Shown here in pieces: positions 50,914 through 62,743 of a DNA stretch of 64,000 nt (position 1 is its first letter; each line of letters opens with the position of its first letter). Source of the DNA: Paragorgia papillata (Eukaryota; Cnidaria; Anthozoa; Scleralcyonacea; Coralliidae); the NCBI GenBank assembly GCA_035771165.1, contig JAWNZC010000467.1, positions 1,921,501 to 1,985,500 on the forward strand, in the 5' to 3' direction. The notes below the pieces were generated by a model. The model ran no database searches and was not told the origin of the DNA. It saw nothing but the letters and a program-made list of their open reading frames with translations. Both the position numbers and the translations under genes were made by a program.

Positions 50914-51018
50914 ATGGCTTTGCCAAATACAAACGTGATAGATCTTGATGTATTCGCTTTGAAGGACAACGACGAGATTGTGTTGCGAGAGATTTATAAA
51001 CATTGTAGCAAGAATTGA
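50914..51018 (+). CDS. Small unrecognised ORF (34 residues)
   Basis: AACATGGC gives a good start context. The product is MALPNTNVIDLDVFALKD then NDEIVLREIYKHCSKN, an acidic helical peptide. It stops at 51016-51018 with no clear donor before. It may be the first exon of a host gene, a small protein, or chance. CCAAT-type motifs lie upstream. Confidence 0.3.
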   Translation: MALPNTNVIDLDVFALKDNDEIVLREIYKHCSKN

Positions 51019-51136
51019 AATATAAGCTAAAGGATTTTGTCAAGATTGGATAATGTAGACTACTTCATAAATTCATAAAATAGATAGTGAAGTCTGGCAA
51101 TCATAATCATGTTATTTTATGTGAGAGACCATAGTC

Positions 51137-51360
51137 AGGGCCTGTTTTCAAGGTAGGGTTACCCCTACCCTGGGTCAAAGTTAGTGGGTCAACTTTATTA
51201 GATGTGGTTACCAAGCACTAATGACAAGAAGCCTGGAACAAGTAAAAAGTTGTCCTGGGTAGGCGAGTTATCCCTACCAAATGCATTTACAAGGACAAAA
51301 CATAACCCAGGAAATGTAACCCAGTGGCTAGGGTAATACCTCCTTGTAAGAAAGCCCTTA
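51137..51360. mobile_element. MITE, GGGCCTGTTT family, copy 2
   Basis: Begins AGGGCCTGTTTTCAAGGTAG and ends AAGAAAGCCCTTA. Its interior (GTCAACTTTATTAGATGTGG, CCAAGCACTAATGACAAGAA) is the reverse complement of the copy at 17111-17534, and is shorter. Confidence 0.85.
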
Positions 51361-52479
51361 ATATAGAGACTGAGTCAGGCCTAGAACGTTCTTGAATTTG
51401 ATATAGTATTTAAATGTTTTAGGTCTGAGGCATCAGGGAATTGCCTATACAGCTCTGTTTCGAGCTCTTGCATAGAGTGAAATGGTCTAACCTGCAGTAT
51501 GGTTATCAGTTTCATATAAAATGAAGTCATGAATCTTATTAAATATTTGAAGTAGATGTATTGTATCTGATGTTTATTTCTTGGATAAAATAATTAAATA
51601 TGCTATTTTAATTGCTGTAACATATAAATTGTAAAATTGTTTTTCAAATGAAATACAGAAATGAAACAATTTCCATTTGGACAAAATAATTTTTGGAGAT
51701 GATGGTACTTAGAAAATGCAAGTTGAAATCTGAGATTTTCCTCACTGTAGTGCCCTCAGAATGCCGGAAATAGCATTTCAGACGCAAAATTAAAACATTT
51801 TCTGGGGGTGCATGACCGCCCCCCCCCCCCCACCCCCACCCCCCTAGAACCCAAATATTTTGGACTAAGGTCACATAAATCCTACATCCGCCCCTGCTGT
51901 GATGCTTTTTTTGATTTTGTTATTTTTTTAATAGTCATTTTCCCAGGAAGCCTACTCGCGCAAAGCGATTTTCAGTAGGATCCTGAAAAATAAAAAATAA
52001 AAAATATAAAATAAAAACATATTACTGTAAGTCAAGGTTGTATAAATTCACAAGCATTAAAATGTACGAAAACTATAAAAACTCTCTTTAAAATTTGTTT
52101 AACTTTAGCCTTAAAACTTGGTAGAAAGAGAGTTTCTCTTATAACAACAACGCTGCCCGCTATTAGGTTTATATCTTAGTAAGAATTGTTTGGTTACCAA
52201 TATAGTTGTTTGAAAACACAATAAAAGGTCGTAGAAAGTCGGAAGAAATAACCATGACCAATCTTACTACGGGTTTTGACAATGTTAAATGAAAGAAGCG
52301 CACCAGAATCTTAAACCTTACGACAATGAACTTCCTCGAAGTTTATTGTTCGGAAAATAAACCAGCAGTAACATAGTACACTGTACCTAGTCCTCATATC
52401 CAATGCGCTTGCTGTGTAAGTAGGAGAGCAACCGTCCGGGGAGAGAAAACAGGGCAAGACAGCTTTACTCAATTTTAAC
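51361..52479. other. Non-coding stretch with C/G-ended remnant
   Basis: TTTCTGGGGGTGCATGACCG, a C-run (51819-51830) and CCTACATCCGCCCCTGC at 51800-51897 mark a degraded C/G-ended element. No gene seen up to the BEL LTR. Confidence 0.5.
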
Positions 52480-52752
52480 TGTTTTGAATGTGTTGACTAT
52501 TGACATTTTACTGATTTTAGTTCTATTTCAGCCGCGCGAGGACTGAAGCCTAGGCCGCGCGAGGACTGAAGTCTAGGCCGCGCGAAAACTGGGACACACT
52601 AGTGAACGAACGTATCAAAAACGTTTTTGGTTGTTTTTCTGTTGAAAAGACTATACTGTTATCTGTCATTGTACATTGATAGCTTCTACGCCTTTGTGAA
52701 GCGAGTAAAATCGAAATAAAGCTTAAAATACAGTCGGCTAGCCGTCATACCA
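52480..52752 (+). repeat. BEL 5' LTR
   Basis: Starts TGTTTTGAATGTG and ends GTCATACCA, 273 bp. Contains AATAAAGC near the end. It has three GCCGCGCGA-type units (each ~24 bp) where the 3' LTR has two. Confidence 0.9.
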
Positions 52753-52873
52753 TTAGTTAATCCTTCGGAGCCGAATCAGAGAACTAAAGGGAAAAGATTA
52801 ACGAGTCTGAAAGATGCCTGAGGTGAGCAACATCGAGAAATGTTGAGCGAACAGAAATGTTGCAAAATCAAGC

Positions 52874-54130
52874 GTGACAAGAAATGCAAACCGCATTAAA
52901 GAGTTAATCGCTGACAAGGGCAGCACTTCTAAGGTACGTCAGTATGCTAAGGGTCTTGAAAAAGCGAGAGAAAAGGCTCGTAACTTAACTAAAGATTTAG
53001 AAGAGCTCGATCCTGAATCTATTGAAGTCGACGGTAATTGGCTTGAGGAGGTAGAGTTCGATGTAACCGAATGCCTAGGTGACGTGTCTGACTATCTTCT
53101 TGAGGCAAGTAAAGTTGAGTCCCCGAGTAATCAGGAACATTCAACCAGTGTACAAAGTCTTCCAGTCCAGTCGGGAGAGTCGCAGTATGGCAAGGCGAGT
53201 GGTCTCAAAGGTGTACAAGTCCCGACCTTTGATGGAAATCCTGATAAGTGGCCATATTTCTGGGGTATATTAGTTGATCAGAATAAGACTCTATCAGGTT
53301 CAATTAAGTTGGCTCATCTAAATAATTTTGTCGGGGGAGCCTGGGGACTATGGGAAGGCCGTTAAGTTGCTAACTGATAGGTCTGGGGACTCTCGTAAAT
53401 TTGTAGATGCTCATTTGCGCCGCATAACCAATTGGCCAAATATTACGGGAAAATGCCGTGAAGGATTTGAACGGTTTGGCGACGCGCAACAGGCTGCAGT
53501 GTTTGCTCTAGACCAGCCAGATTGCAGTCATGAGCTACGCAGTATTCTTCTTTGCACGCAATTAGTTCGGAAGCTACCCACCAGCGAGGAAGACGAATGG
53601 GTGCGGCAAATAGTGCGCAAACAGGTGTCTGAAGATGTAAAGGGTTTAGCTGAATGGGCCCAGGCACGAGCAAAAACATTGCGTAAGCGCGAGCGCAAAA
53701 ATGAACGAACAGCCGACAAATCCGACGAAGGGTAACTTTAAAAAAGGTACTCAGAAATTTCAGCCAAAAATTTTAGCAAAGATGCCAAACGATGCTGACA
53801 TCTTTTGATAAAACAACGCATAGAAAATGTGCTTAATGCGATAGCGATGGCAAGCATGCAGAGGCAGAATGTCCGCCATTTTTAGCCGTGGATGTCAATA
53901 ACCGCTGGGACATATACTTAAGTCTAAAAGGGTCTGCTTTGGCTGCTTGAGGCGTGGTCATCAGCGACGCCAATGTACTAAGTCTTCTATGTGCGGAGTC
54001 GATTCCTGTGAGAAAGGTCATCATCAGTTGCTTCACGTCGCGCCTAAGGTTCCTCTTGTTGACGAGGTAACGCACGAAGGTAAGGTCCGCTGTGGTAAAG
54101 CGCAAGCAAACGTGGCGAGCGCTAGCGAAG
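52874..54130 (+). pseudogene. gag: BEL gag remnant
   Basis: The frame at 52874-53365 (NRIKELIADKGSTSKVRQYA, a coiled-coil segment, then VPTFDGNPDKWPYFW) continues in another frame at 53328-53735 (GEPGDYGKAVKLLTDR, AVFALDQPDC) with a frameshift between. VPTFDG..W..F is the start of the DUF1759 Gag core of BEL/Pao. The zinc knuckles lie at about 53935-54035: CFGCLRRGHQRRQC-like and CGVDSCEKGHHQLLH. At least three frameshifts. Confidence 0.88.
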
Positions 54131-54164
54131 TTGCACTAATAACCGTTGTTGTCCCGTTGTTAGC

Positions 54165-57100
54165 GACTCTGGATAAGTGGTTATGGGGGCCGTACTCTTA
54201 GACTGCGGGAGCGAAACGACGTTTATCCGAACAGAGTTTGCAAATCAACTAGGTATTCATGGTCCAAAACAAAATCTCGCTGTTGAGTCCGTTGGGGGGA
54301 TTCGTTCAACCGTTAAGTCACAGCGCGTGCTACTGTCTTCTGCGCCATCAGTAACGAAAGAGAATGTACGCACATGGACTATTAGGAACATTTGCGCCCC
54401 TATGCAGGCTATTAACTGATTGGAGATTAAGCAATAGTATGAACATCTGCGTGACGTTCCAGTCGAGTCAGTAGGCGAGACGACGGTGGATGTGTTGCTT
54501 GGATTAGATGCCGGAGCCTTAATGGCACCGTTGGAGGTCAGGCGTGGAGGACATACGGAGCCGTACGCTGAGTTGACGCCTTTGGGTTGGGTGATCTCCG
54601 GTCCAATTCCAACTGTCAGTGGTCCAAGAGAGCGAAACCTACGCGTGCAAGTGTCAGAAGCTGACGAGGATGCCAATCACCAGCTATTCAAGTTATGGGA
54701 AATAGACATCTTCGGAGTTCGTGGCGAGACAGCTCCATCGTATATACACAGCGAACAGAGAGCGGTCGATGTACTGAGTCAGACATGTCGCCAGGTAGAA
54801 TCAGGTTACTAACTTGGGCTTCTGTGGAAATTAAAGCTGAAACACCACCGTTACCAAACAACTACGAGACAGCCTTGAACCGTTTGAAGTCCGTGGAACG
54901 CCGTTTGCAGAACGATCCTAATCTAGGAGAGGGTTACTGCAAGGCTACGAATGCATATTTAGAGAAGGGTTTTGTACGTAAACTGTCTCCAGAAGAACGT
55001 GCCATAGACGGGGAGCAATGGTTGCTACTACACCACCCTGGGATCAATCCACACAAGCCGTTGCCGAGATTTGTTTTCGATTCCGCTGCAAAGCATGGCG
55101 GTGTGTGCCTCAACGGCTGCCTTGGGGGCCTAGACTTCACAACGATCTTCCAGGTATCTTGTTGCGGTTTCGCGGGAGACCCGTTGCACTCGCGGGTGAG
55201 ACTGGAAGCCTACACGTATCACCGGGATTTACGGCGTGATAGGGACCCGACGAGACTGCCAGATGTGTACGAGATGAACTGTTTGGTGTTTGGAGACAAG
55301 TCGTCAGCTTGTGAAGCAAACTTTGTCGTGATACGTATGACGGAAGACAACAAGGAGCAGTGGCCAGAAGCAGCTGCAGTAGTAAAACGTGGTATTTTCG
55401 TGGACGACCTTTACACTTCCTGTGCCAGTGCACCGGAAGCGGTGAATTTACGTAAAGATGTTACAGACCTTATGGCCAAAGCAGGTTTTCCAATGCGCAA
55501 GTGGCTTTCCTCAACACCCGAAGCATTATCGAAAATACCGGAAGCTGAACGAGCTGTTGCGAATGGAAACCTTGAGCTGGGAGTATTGCCGTCTGGACGA
55601 GCTCTTGGTGTCAGATGAGATACGCAATCAGACACTCTTGGATTTGCATTTCCTCATATTGACCGTCCACCAGCACAACGCACGTTCCGTCCCACTTGGA
55701 TGGCCGAGCCCGTTCACTGTGCGAGCAAAGATCATGCTGCAACGCACTTGGTCCCGAGACCTAGACTGGGATACACCTTTGCCAGCCGACCTTGCAGCTG
55801 AATGGACAAAGTGGGAAGAGAAAATAGCTACCTTGAAGCCCTTCGCAGTTCCGCCCTCGAAGACGTGGACAATAAAGGAGCTTGTGATTTTCTGTGATGC
55901 CTCCGAAGACGCATGTGCAGCCGCCGCTTACACGCGCGCTACGTCGACTGACGGAGAGACATTGTGTCATATGGTTATGGCGAAGACACTTCTCATGCCT
56001 CTGAAGACGATATCAATCCCGCGAGGAGAATTAATGGGTTGTCAATTGGCCGTACGCCTCGCGAAGACGATCTGCGAGCAGGTAGATTCGAATATGCGTA
56101 ATGTTACGTACGTGTCAGATTCAACAACAGTGCTTTGGTGGATCCATGGAGAGACACGTAATTTCCGCCCGTTTGTCGCCAACAGAGTTGCCGAGGTGAT
56201 ATCGGATAATGATCCTGTGCAATGGCATCACGTGCGGACGAAGTTGAATGTAGCAGACATCACGACCAGGGGGGCTGCAGACAGCGATCTTCACTCAGAA
56301 TCGTGGTGGATCAAAGGGCCAGAGTTCTTGAAGTCCGACATGTTAGAATGGCCAGTTGACAATGTACCCTTGTCTGCACCTCCAACAGCGGAAGTTAAGT
56401 TGAAGAAGAAAGTGTCTTCTAGATCCCGCTGCTTACTCCAGTCGGAACAAACTTCTTCGTGTTACAGCTTGGATACCACGGTTTCGTCATAATCTACGAA
56501 ACAAAGAGCAACGTAGGTCAGGAGCTTTGGCCGTTGAGGAATTGAAGGAAGCCGAGATGTATTGGATCAAGTGGGCGCAACAGGATCGTTTCCCAGTCGA
56601 GGTAGAATCGTTGTCCAAAGGACGTCCTGTTCCACGCACCAGTCGCACTACTAGTCTCGACACACAACTGATAGACGAAGTCCTGCGCGTTGGTGGAAGA
56701 ATCGAGAAAGCCGAAGTGCCGTGGGAAGCCAAACACCCGATTATCCATCTTAGATCACAAACACGATATTATATGTCTTATTGTAATCGACTGTCATCGT
56801 AAGCTGATCCGTGCTGGAGTCTAGCACGTTTTCAATCACATAAGAGAGAAGTTCTGGATCTTACATTGTCGTTCTGAGGTAAAGCATTGCACCATCAAAT
56901 GGCCACTCTGTCACCGTCGTCGTGTTCAACCGGTGACTCAGAAGATGAGCGACTTGCCAGCAGCACGCCTTAGTAGCATCTGTGAGATGATAGGTTACTC
57001 TGCCCTGTGTCTTCACATGACAGTATCAGTACACCGTTCAAGCATGGAAGATTGGATTATACCGGGCCATTCTCAGTCCGCGTTGGTCGCAACAAAGTAG

Positions 57101-57940
57101 AAAAGCGATAAATAAGTCTGTTCACATGTCTGCACATGCGTGCAGTACATCTTGATGTTGCCCACAGTTTGGACGCTGATTCATTCATTATGGCACTGGT
57201 CGTTTTCAAGCTCCCAGAGGAAATCCAGTCCGCCTTCTGAGTGACAATGGTACCAATTTTGTGGGGACCGAACGTGAATTGCGCGAAGCTTTGGCTGAAC
57301 TTGACCAAGATCGGATTGTTTATGAGCTCAGTGCACGTGAAGTCCTGTGGAATTTTAACCCACCTGCCGCGCCATGGTTTGGTGCAGCCTGGGGGTCTCT
57401 GATTAAGTCAACCAAGCGAGCAATGAAGGTGATGTTCGGGAACGTGCTTACGGTTGATGAAGTGTTTCTTACCGTGATCGCCAAAGTCGATACTCTTCTG
57501 AATTCCCGTTCGCTCATGTATAGTGGGAGTATTGTACTTCGCCGACCGATGTCAGTGCTCTCACTCCCAACTACTTTCTTCATGGAGGTGCGAGCGCAAA
57601 CCTCACGCTGGGTGAGTTTGTTGAACAAGATATGGGCCTACGTCGTCGATGGCGTCACAGTCAGTTTCTGGCGGAGCAGTTGTGGTGTCGCTGGAGGCAG
57701 GAGTACGTCCTGCACCTGATTGAACGCAGTAAGTGGCGCATGATACAGCGCAATCTTCGTAGAGGAGACCTCGTTTTGATTGTGGACAACAACGCGCCGA
57801 GGGGTCAGTTGCGACTTCGACGGGTTGTGGCACCAATAGCCAGAGCGGATGGTCTTTTGCGATCTGCCGAAGTCGTGACCAACTCGGGGCCTTTCACACG
57901 TCCGATTGGCTTACTGGAAGCACACAATGAGGAAGAGTGA
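54165..57940 (+). pseudogene. pol: BEL pol remnant (protease, RT, RNase H, integrase, DUF5641-like)
   Basis: Protease: MGAVLLDCGSETTFIRTEF (54177). RT: about 54830-55500, with LPRFVFDSAAKHGGVCLN and GIFVDDLYTSCASA (the FVDD catalytic pair). The motif-A region reads VRLEAYTYH where BEL elements have a DIE-type Asp. RNase H/peptidase A17-like: LVIFCDASEDACAAAAY, CHMVMAKT, ELMGCQLAVRLAK and VSDSTTVLWWI (55860-56160). Integrase: acidic residues in DADSFI and LSDNGTNFVG (57210-57265), but PWFGAAWGSLIKSTKRAM (57370-57425) has Gly where the third acidic residue (W-E-R) belongs. DUF5641-like end: FLAEQLWCRWRQEYVLHLIE and RNLRRGDLVLIVDN (57665-57790). Frame changes near 54815, 55600, 56490 and 57240. 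Confidence 0.93.
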
Positions 57941-57971
57941 CGTTGCCCCGTGTTCACACCACGGGTGGGGG

Positions 57972-58217
57972 CGTTTTGAATGTGTTGACTATTGACATTT
58001 TACTGATTTTAGTTCTATTTTAGCCGCGCGAAGACTGAAGTCCAGACCGCGCGAAGGCTGGGACACACTCGTGAACGAACGTATCAAAAACATTTTTTGT
58101 TCTTTTTCTGTTTAAACGACACTACTGTCATCTGTCATTGTTGATAGCTTCTACGCCTTTGTGAAGCGAGTAAAGTCAAAATAAAGTTTAAAATACAGTC
58201 GTCTAGCCGTCATACCA
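57972..58217 (+). repeat. BEL 3' LTR
   Basis: 246 bp. It matches the 5' LTR from GTTTTGAATGTGTTGAC to GTCATACCA, with scattered substitutions and one fewer GCCGCGCGA unit. The first base is C instead of T. Confidence 0.9.
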
Positions 58218-58243
58218 TTAGCTATACATTATAATACATATAT

Positions 58244-58383
58244 GTTATTTACCGGCTGGGAGGTCCGTATAGAAAAATATTTGCCCGAGGTCTTAAAAAA
58301 GGCCCGAGGCCGCAGGCCGAGGGACATTTTTGAGACCGAAGGCAAATATTTTTCTGTACTGACCGACCAAAACGGTAAATAAC
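58244..58383. mobile_element. Foldback element (TTATTTACCG ends)
   Basis: GTTATTTACCGGCTGGGAGG, AGAAAAATATTTGCC and GAGGTCTTAAAA arms are inverted on the right (GGCAAATATTTTTCT, CGGTAAATAAC), around a GGCCGCAGGCC core. Non-coding palindromic MITE. Confidence 0.85.
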
Positions 58384-60257
58384 TTATTTATTTTTTTGTT
58401 ACATAATCAGATAAATTAACATAATTGAATTAAGTTGTGTAATCGAGATGACGTTCACGTGATATTCGAAAGTCCAAAGTTTATCGTTCGAGAGTAAACA
58501 ACTGCCGACATGCAGTCTGACAGGGAAGCTTGGAACCATTTTTGTGATAAAAAATCATTCAAAACTTGAAGATCTAGTTACGAAGGGAATCCAAGTGTTT
58601 TTGAAGTTTAGTTGATAAAGATTCTTCGTCGTTCTTCATCGCTTGCTCGTTTTTGGCTGTTCGCTTGGAAAGTCGCTTTCAATATTTGGCTGACTGCATG
58701 AAAATTGAAAGTGTGGTCCTCGAGTTTGAAGACGAAAATGCTTGTAGTAAGCCATTTGTAATTTCAAGTTTCAAGGACATGAGACAATAACGTTGGCATG
58801 TGGAAAATATTTGATTAAAAGGTAAAGACTTCCAGCGGTTTTGTTGAGTATAGCAGTTGGATAACAGAAGAAAGACAGTTTAGTGTCAAAAGGTTTCAGC
58901 TTTTCTATCTTCTCGTGGTATGATTTTTATATATACTTCTATATAGTTTCATTTAGTTATTCAAAATACTGTGTTCACAAGTTTATGTATGTTTTCCCTA
59001 CCGTTTTAAACTGTTTTCTTTATAAATATCGCCCCTAAATTTTGCTTAATTAGCTGTTTTACTAATTTACTGATAATAAAACTCATTTGCATCCCCATAG
59101 CTCTCTATTGAATATATTTTTTCTGTGGCACGCGAAATAGTTATGAAAATCGATCAATTTTAATGACAGAATGTAAAAAAATAACTTTTTGGACCGCGGT
59201 CCGACATATGGTAAAAAACTGCCCGCTCATACTAGAAATACATGAACGCAACAACCCCCCCCCCCCCCCCCCCCACCCCATTATTTCCGATTTTGTTGTA
59301 TTAATGACACACAGATCAGCCAACATCCCAGAAAATTAGCTCACCGAAAGAACATGCAAGGTCAATATTTAAAAAAAAAAAACACGAGATGAACCAAATG
59401 ACAAATTTTCATTCAAAAACAGATATAAACAGTGGCCAAGAAAAGAGACAAGTCAACGTCCTAGCGTTCAACTGACAACTCTAAACAATATATTATTTAT
59501 ATCAATTTTAATTTTCAAGATTTCTTCCGTTTTAACTTAGCTAAACTGGTAAATACGAACCTCCTACCGTTAAACTTCTTCTGCTTTTGTCACCACAACA
59601 CTGCCAATTTAGTCTCCACTACTGATTTTGGATTGTTTTTCTCGTTCGCGGTTTCTTACTTTTTTCGTTGTTGACACATAAATATGACAAGGCATCATTC
59701 AGTTCTCTTCATGATCTGAAAAGCCGTTTGTTTCAAAATTTCTTAATCGTTCCCTCTCGAGTTATGTAGAATACACCAGAGCAAAATTTTTTACCGGCTT
59801 TGAACAGTTTCAGGACACATCCTTCTTCTTTCGGTTGATTTCGGTCGGCGTCGTTTTCGGTCTTTATCGTATTAATTTTTAGGCTTTTTTCATGACTGTT
59901 TTAAGTCGTATATATTGTTGTCTTTTTCTCGCTGCCACATCTCTTCTTAGCCTTCTTTCTTTGGTCTTTTTCCATAGTAATATTATTAATGTACATTTTA
60001 GCTGAAACCATTTTTCTGGCAAAGATTTCTTTCGTCATGATCGTTGAAAAACAATTTCATAATCCAACCGAACTTATAAATTATAATTTGCTGACGTAAA
60101 TTTAAATAATTTGAATAATTTAACAGGTTAGTTACCAGTACCCTGCTATTCGAACTGCGCAAGTTGTAAATTTGATAACATAAATATAAACAGGTTTCAG
60201 AATTGCTATCAGCTTTTCATCTTGCGTGTAAAGTGGACTCCACGCACGTCGAGATTA
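58384..60257. other. Long non-coding stretch
   Basis: No gene or coding motif recognised in ~1.9 kb. A 20-C run lies at 59255-59274. The short minus-strand frame at 59141-59326 is its by-product. Confidence 0.5.
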
Positions 60258-60260
60258 GCA

Positions 60261-60306
60261 CCCTCACCGGGCGCCGGGCCTTCGGCCCTCCGCCCGGGCT
60301 CGGGGA
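60261..60306. repeat. GC-rich hairpin element, second copy
   Basis: CGGGCCTTCGGCCCTCCGCC followed by CGGGCTCGGGGATA matches 23952-23996. Confidence 0.7.
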
Positions 60307-60355
60307 TACATACATATAAACATCTCGCAGAATTTATTTCCCCTTCGCGTGTCAT

Positions 60356-60463
60356 ATGTCATTGTTGATAGCTTCTACGCCTTTGTGAAGCGAGTAAAGT
60401 CAAAATAAAGCTTAAAATACAGTCGTCTAGACGTCATACCATTAGCTATACATTATAATACAG
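60356..60463 (+). repeat. BEL LTR 3' fragment with the same downstream flank
   Basis: ATTGTTGATAGCTTCTACGC to GTCATACCATTAGC repeats the last ~85 bp of the 3' LTR at 58217. The match continues into TATACATTATAATACA, beyond the LTR end. The fragment therefore copies the junction with host DNA, not just an LTR. Confidence 0.85.
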
Positions 60464-60629
60464 TATATATTACACAAACTATTAGAATTAAACTGATTGA
60501 GACGTATATGTCACCTGTAATAATCATTAGTGACAAGCCCAGGCAGGTAACAATGAAACTATACGCTATAATATTTGAAAGTTCGTGAAGCCAAAACATG
60601 AAACAAATACAGTACAAAGTACTGGCCAT

Positions 60630-60975
60630 CAACCTCGTTCCCAGGGCCTTTTTAAATTGGTAGGGCTGGCAAAGGCCCGGGCATCGTTAGTGTATTTTCA
60701 TTGGTTGATTGCTTTTCTTAAATATTTCTCGTGAAACATATTTATGCATAGTTTTGTGCCAGTTATTATCAAATAGCTTCAACGAACCTCCAACGCGAAC
60801 AATGGGACCGCCATTACAATGATCTTCTCCCAAGGGAATGCCATTACTCAGAATGATTTTGTATACTAAACAAAATTGCTAATTTAGTACACACAGTATT
60901 TCCGGGTGGTGTTACCAGCCGATGCCAGGGCCTTTTCCTGCCCTCCCAATTTCATAAAGGCCCTTTTTGAGGTTG
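60630..60975. mobile_element. MITE, CAACCTCGTTCCCAGG family, copy 2
   Basis: Left end CAACCTCGTTCCCAGGGCC. The right end is reduced to GGCCCTTTTTGAGGTTG. The interior matches 16714-17038 in the same orientation. Confidence 0.85.
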
Positions 60976-61059
60976 ACAGGCCATGAGACAAAATGAGGTG
61001 ATACAGTAAATTACTAGGTATTTAATTTTCATTGAGATTGATAACGTGGCCCTGGAGTT

Positions 61060-61350
61060 TGCGTTCAAAAGGGTAGTTTTTTAGAGTCTTGATAGACTCG
61101 TCGATATAGCATTTCAAATTTTGGGGCGTTCAAATCTAATACCAAATTTATTATAATTTGTTGAAATTTTAGGAAGGCAGTATGACAATTTATAGAGCTG
61201 ACGAGTTCTATATTGGTGCTTACGATTTACCAAAGTAAAGATATCATAAAAAATATCTGGAAGTTCACCTTGGTGATAACAATGCATAAATTGTGCTGTA
61301 TGAAGTACAATAATACTAGGAAGATTTCGCTGTATAATATAGTTGCCGTG
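61060..61350 (-). pseudogene. LINE RT C-terminal fragment
   Basis: On the minus strand IIVLHTAQFMHCYHQGELPD, IFYDIFTLVNRKHQYRTR and GIRFERPKIWNAIS match the final block of Jockey/CR1-group RTs (the 'F.y.yh...LP.iF...f......h.yntR....gpkiWN' pattern). The open frame runs on to 61521 upstream, but that part is not recognised. A short relic. Confidence 0.7.
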
Positions 61351-61521
61351 ATCGATATGGATGGATTTATAATCGGAAAAAGCTTTTTTGCAAACAGAGC
61401 TTGGCGTCCTCAAAGTCGGAAAGACGAAGGTCCTTCGTTCCTCTTTGACTTCAACATCTGGTGGAGCGAACTTGACGATCGAGATCGGTAGAGCTGTCTT
61501 TTTGAAAAAAAGAATATTCAC

Positions 61522-62049
61522 AAACTCCGTATGCGTGTACTATTAGGCACTAAAGCTATTCAAATAGATAACCTCCAGAATATCGTAGCCGAGTTTTATT
61601 GCCAAGTTCGAGTTAATAAAGAGTCGGTAGTAGCGTAAAAGGGCGGGCGTTTTGAGCACGACTTACTTTCTGAAATTGACTCCCACACTCAATTTGAGAG
61701 ATTGGTTACAATTAGTATATACAGTCAATTTGAGGAAGAGACCAGGTTGAAATCACACAGAAATCAGTGAGTACCACTATTGCGCCAAACTGGAAGAGGA
61801 AACTTTTGGGAGATGGTTAATTGTGGCGATGACATAAAATGGGCTGTTTACACAAGCCGGGCTAGCAAGGTTAACCGTGCTCACGCGATTGATTAGCATC
61901 GTACTGTGGTTTGGAAACTTGCATAACTTAAATTTACAAAAAACAATTGGTTTACTTTTGATGTAAGCGAGTCTTAACATTAATTTAAATCAATTTTTTC
62001 GAACCGAGATAAGAATTTCGTGACACGAGTCAGCGCTGTTAGTTAACCC
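61522..62049. other. Non-coding spacer
   Basis: No gene seen. Confidence 0.45.
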
Positions 62050-62718
62050 TCTTCGCTGTTTTAATATTTGCTAGCATGGGCGTACTGTGCCCGAGCCTGG
62101 TCACCAGACCCCATCCTGCTCGTAAAAGAAAATATTTTCAACGGCTGCAAAACCAGGTGAGTAATTTTGATTTGTTTTATTACTTGTTCCAACCTAATAA
62201 CTAAGAACCTGCTTGACCTAGATCTGTGATTAAATCAAGCTTATTATTTGATATTTACACCACTTGACCTGTGATTTTGTTGTATTTCGCATTTTGTAAT
62301 GTCGTGTGTATTTAAAATTGAATCGTTAACATTGGTAAGTTATTACAACGAATATATTTAGGAAGTACAGAAGATATCGAAGGTGATGCCCTAATTAAAC
62401 GTTAGGGGAACTGCTGTACTTCGAAGACGAAATTTACTGACTTATCGGCCGGTTAATTAAAGCCTTTATTTTATAATTTCTTAGTTGTTAAAACGTGCAT
62501 GTTTAAAAGTTACATATGGTTTACCATTCCTTATCTATTGAAGGTATGCCAAGCGCAGCAATTTGTGTTTTAACCTTGTCAAGTGTGTAAAATACCGCCA
62601 TCTTGAAAATACTGAAATCTGCTAGGCGTTCAAGAGCACCTTGAGCGGCGACGTCAGACCTAGATACCATCCTCATCAAATACGCCCGTGCTTTAGAACG
62701 ATGGGACTAGGCTGATTT
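62050..62718 (+). mobile_element. Dispersed ~1-kb repeat, copy 2
   Basis: The reverse complement of 9331-10405, from TTTGCTAGCATGGGCG to GATGGGACTAGGCTG. It includes ACTTATCGGCCGGTTAATTA and TACTTGTTCCAACCTAATAA. It lacks ~400 bp found in copy 1. Confidence 0.75.
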
Positions 62719-62743
62719 CCCTCTTGTCATGTTATTACAAACT

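Larger units (their letters stand above)
52480..58217 (+). mobile_element. BEL/Pao LTR retrotransposon, near full length, defective
   Basis: Both LTRs are present, enclosing gag, protease, RT, RNase H and integrase in the BEL/Pao order, plus the C-terminal DUF5641-like block that marks these elements. TTAAC before the 5' LTR and TTAGC after the 3' LTR are a likely 5-bp target duplication with one change, as BEL elements make. A GGGTGGGGGC purine tract precedes the 3' LTR. Numerous frameshifts and stops, an altered RT motif and a lost integrase glutamate make it inactive. Confidence 0.95.
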
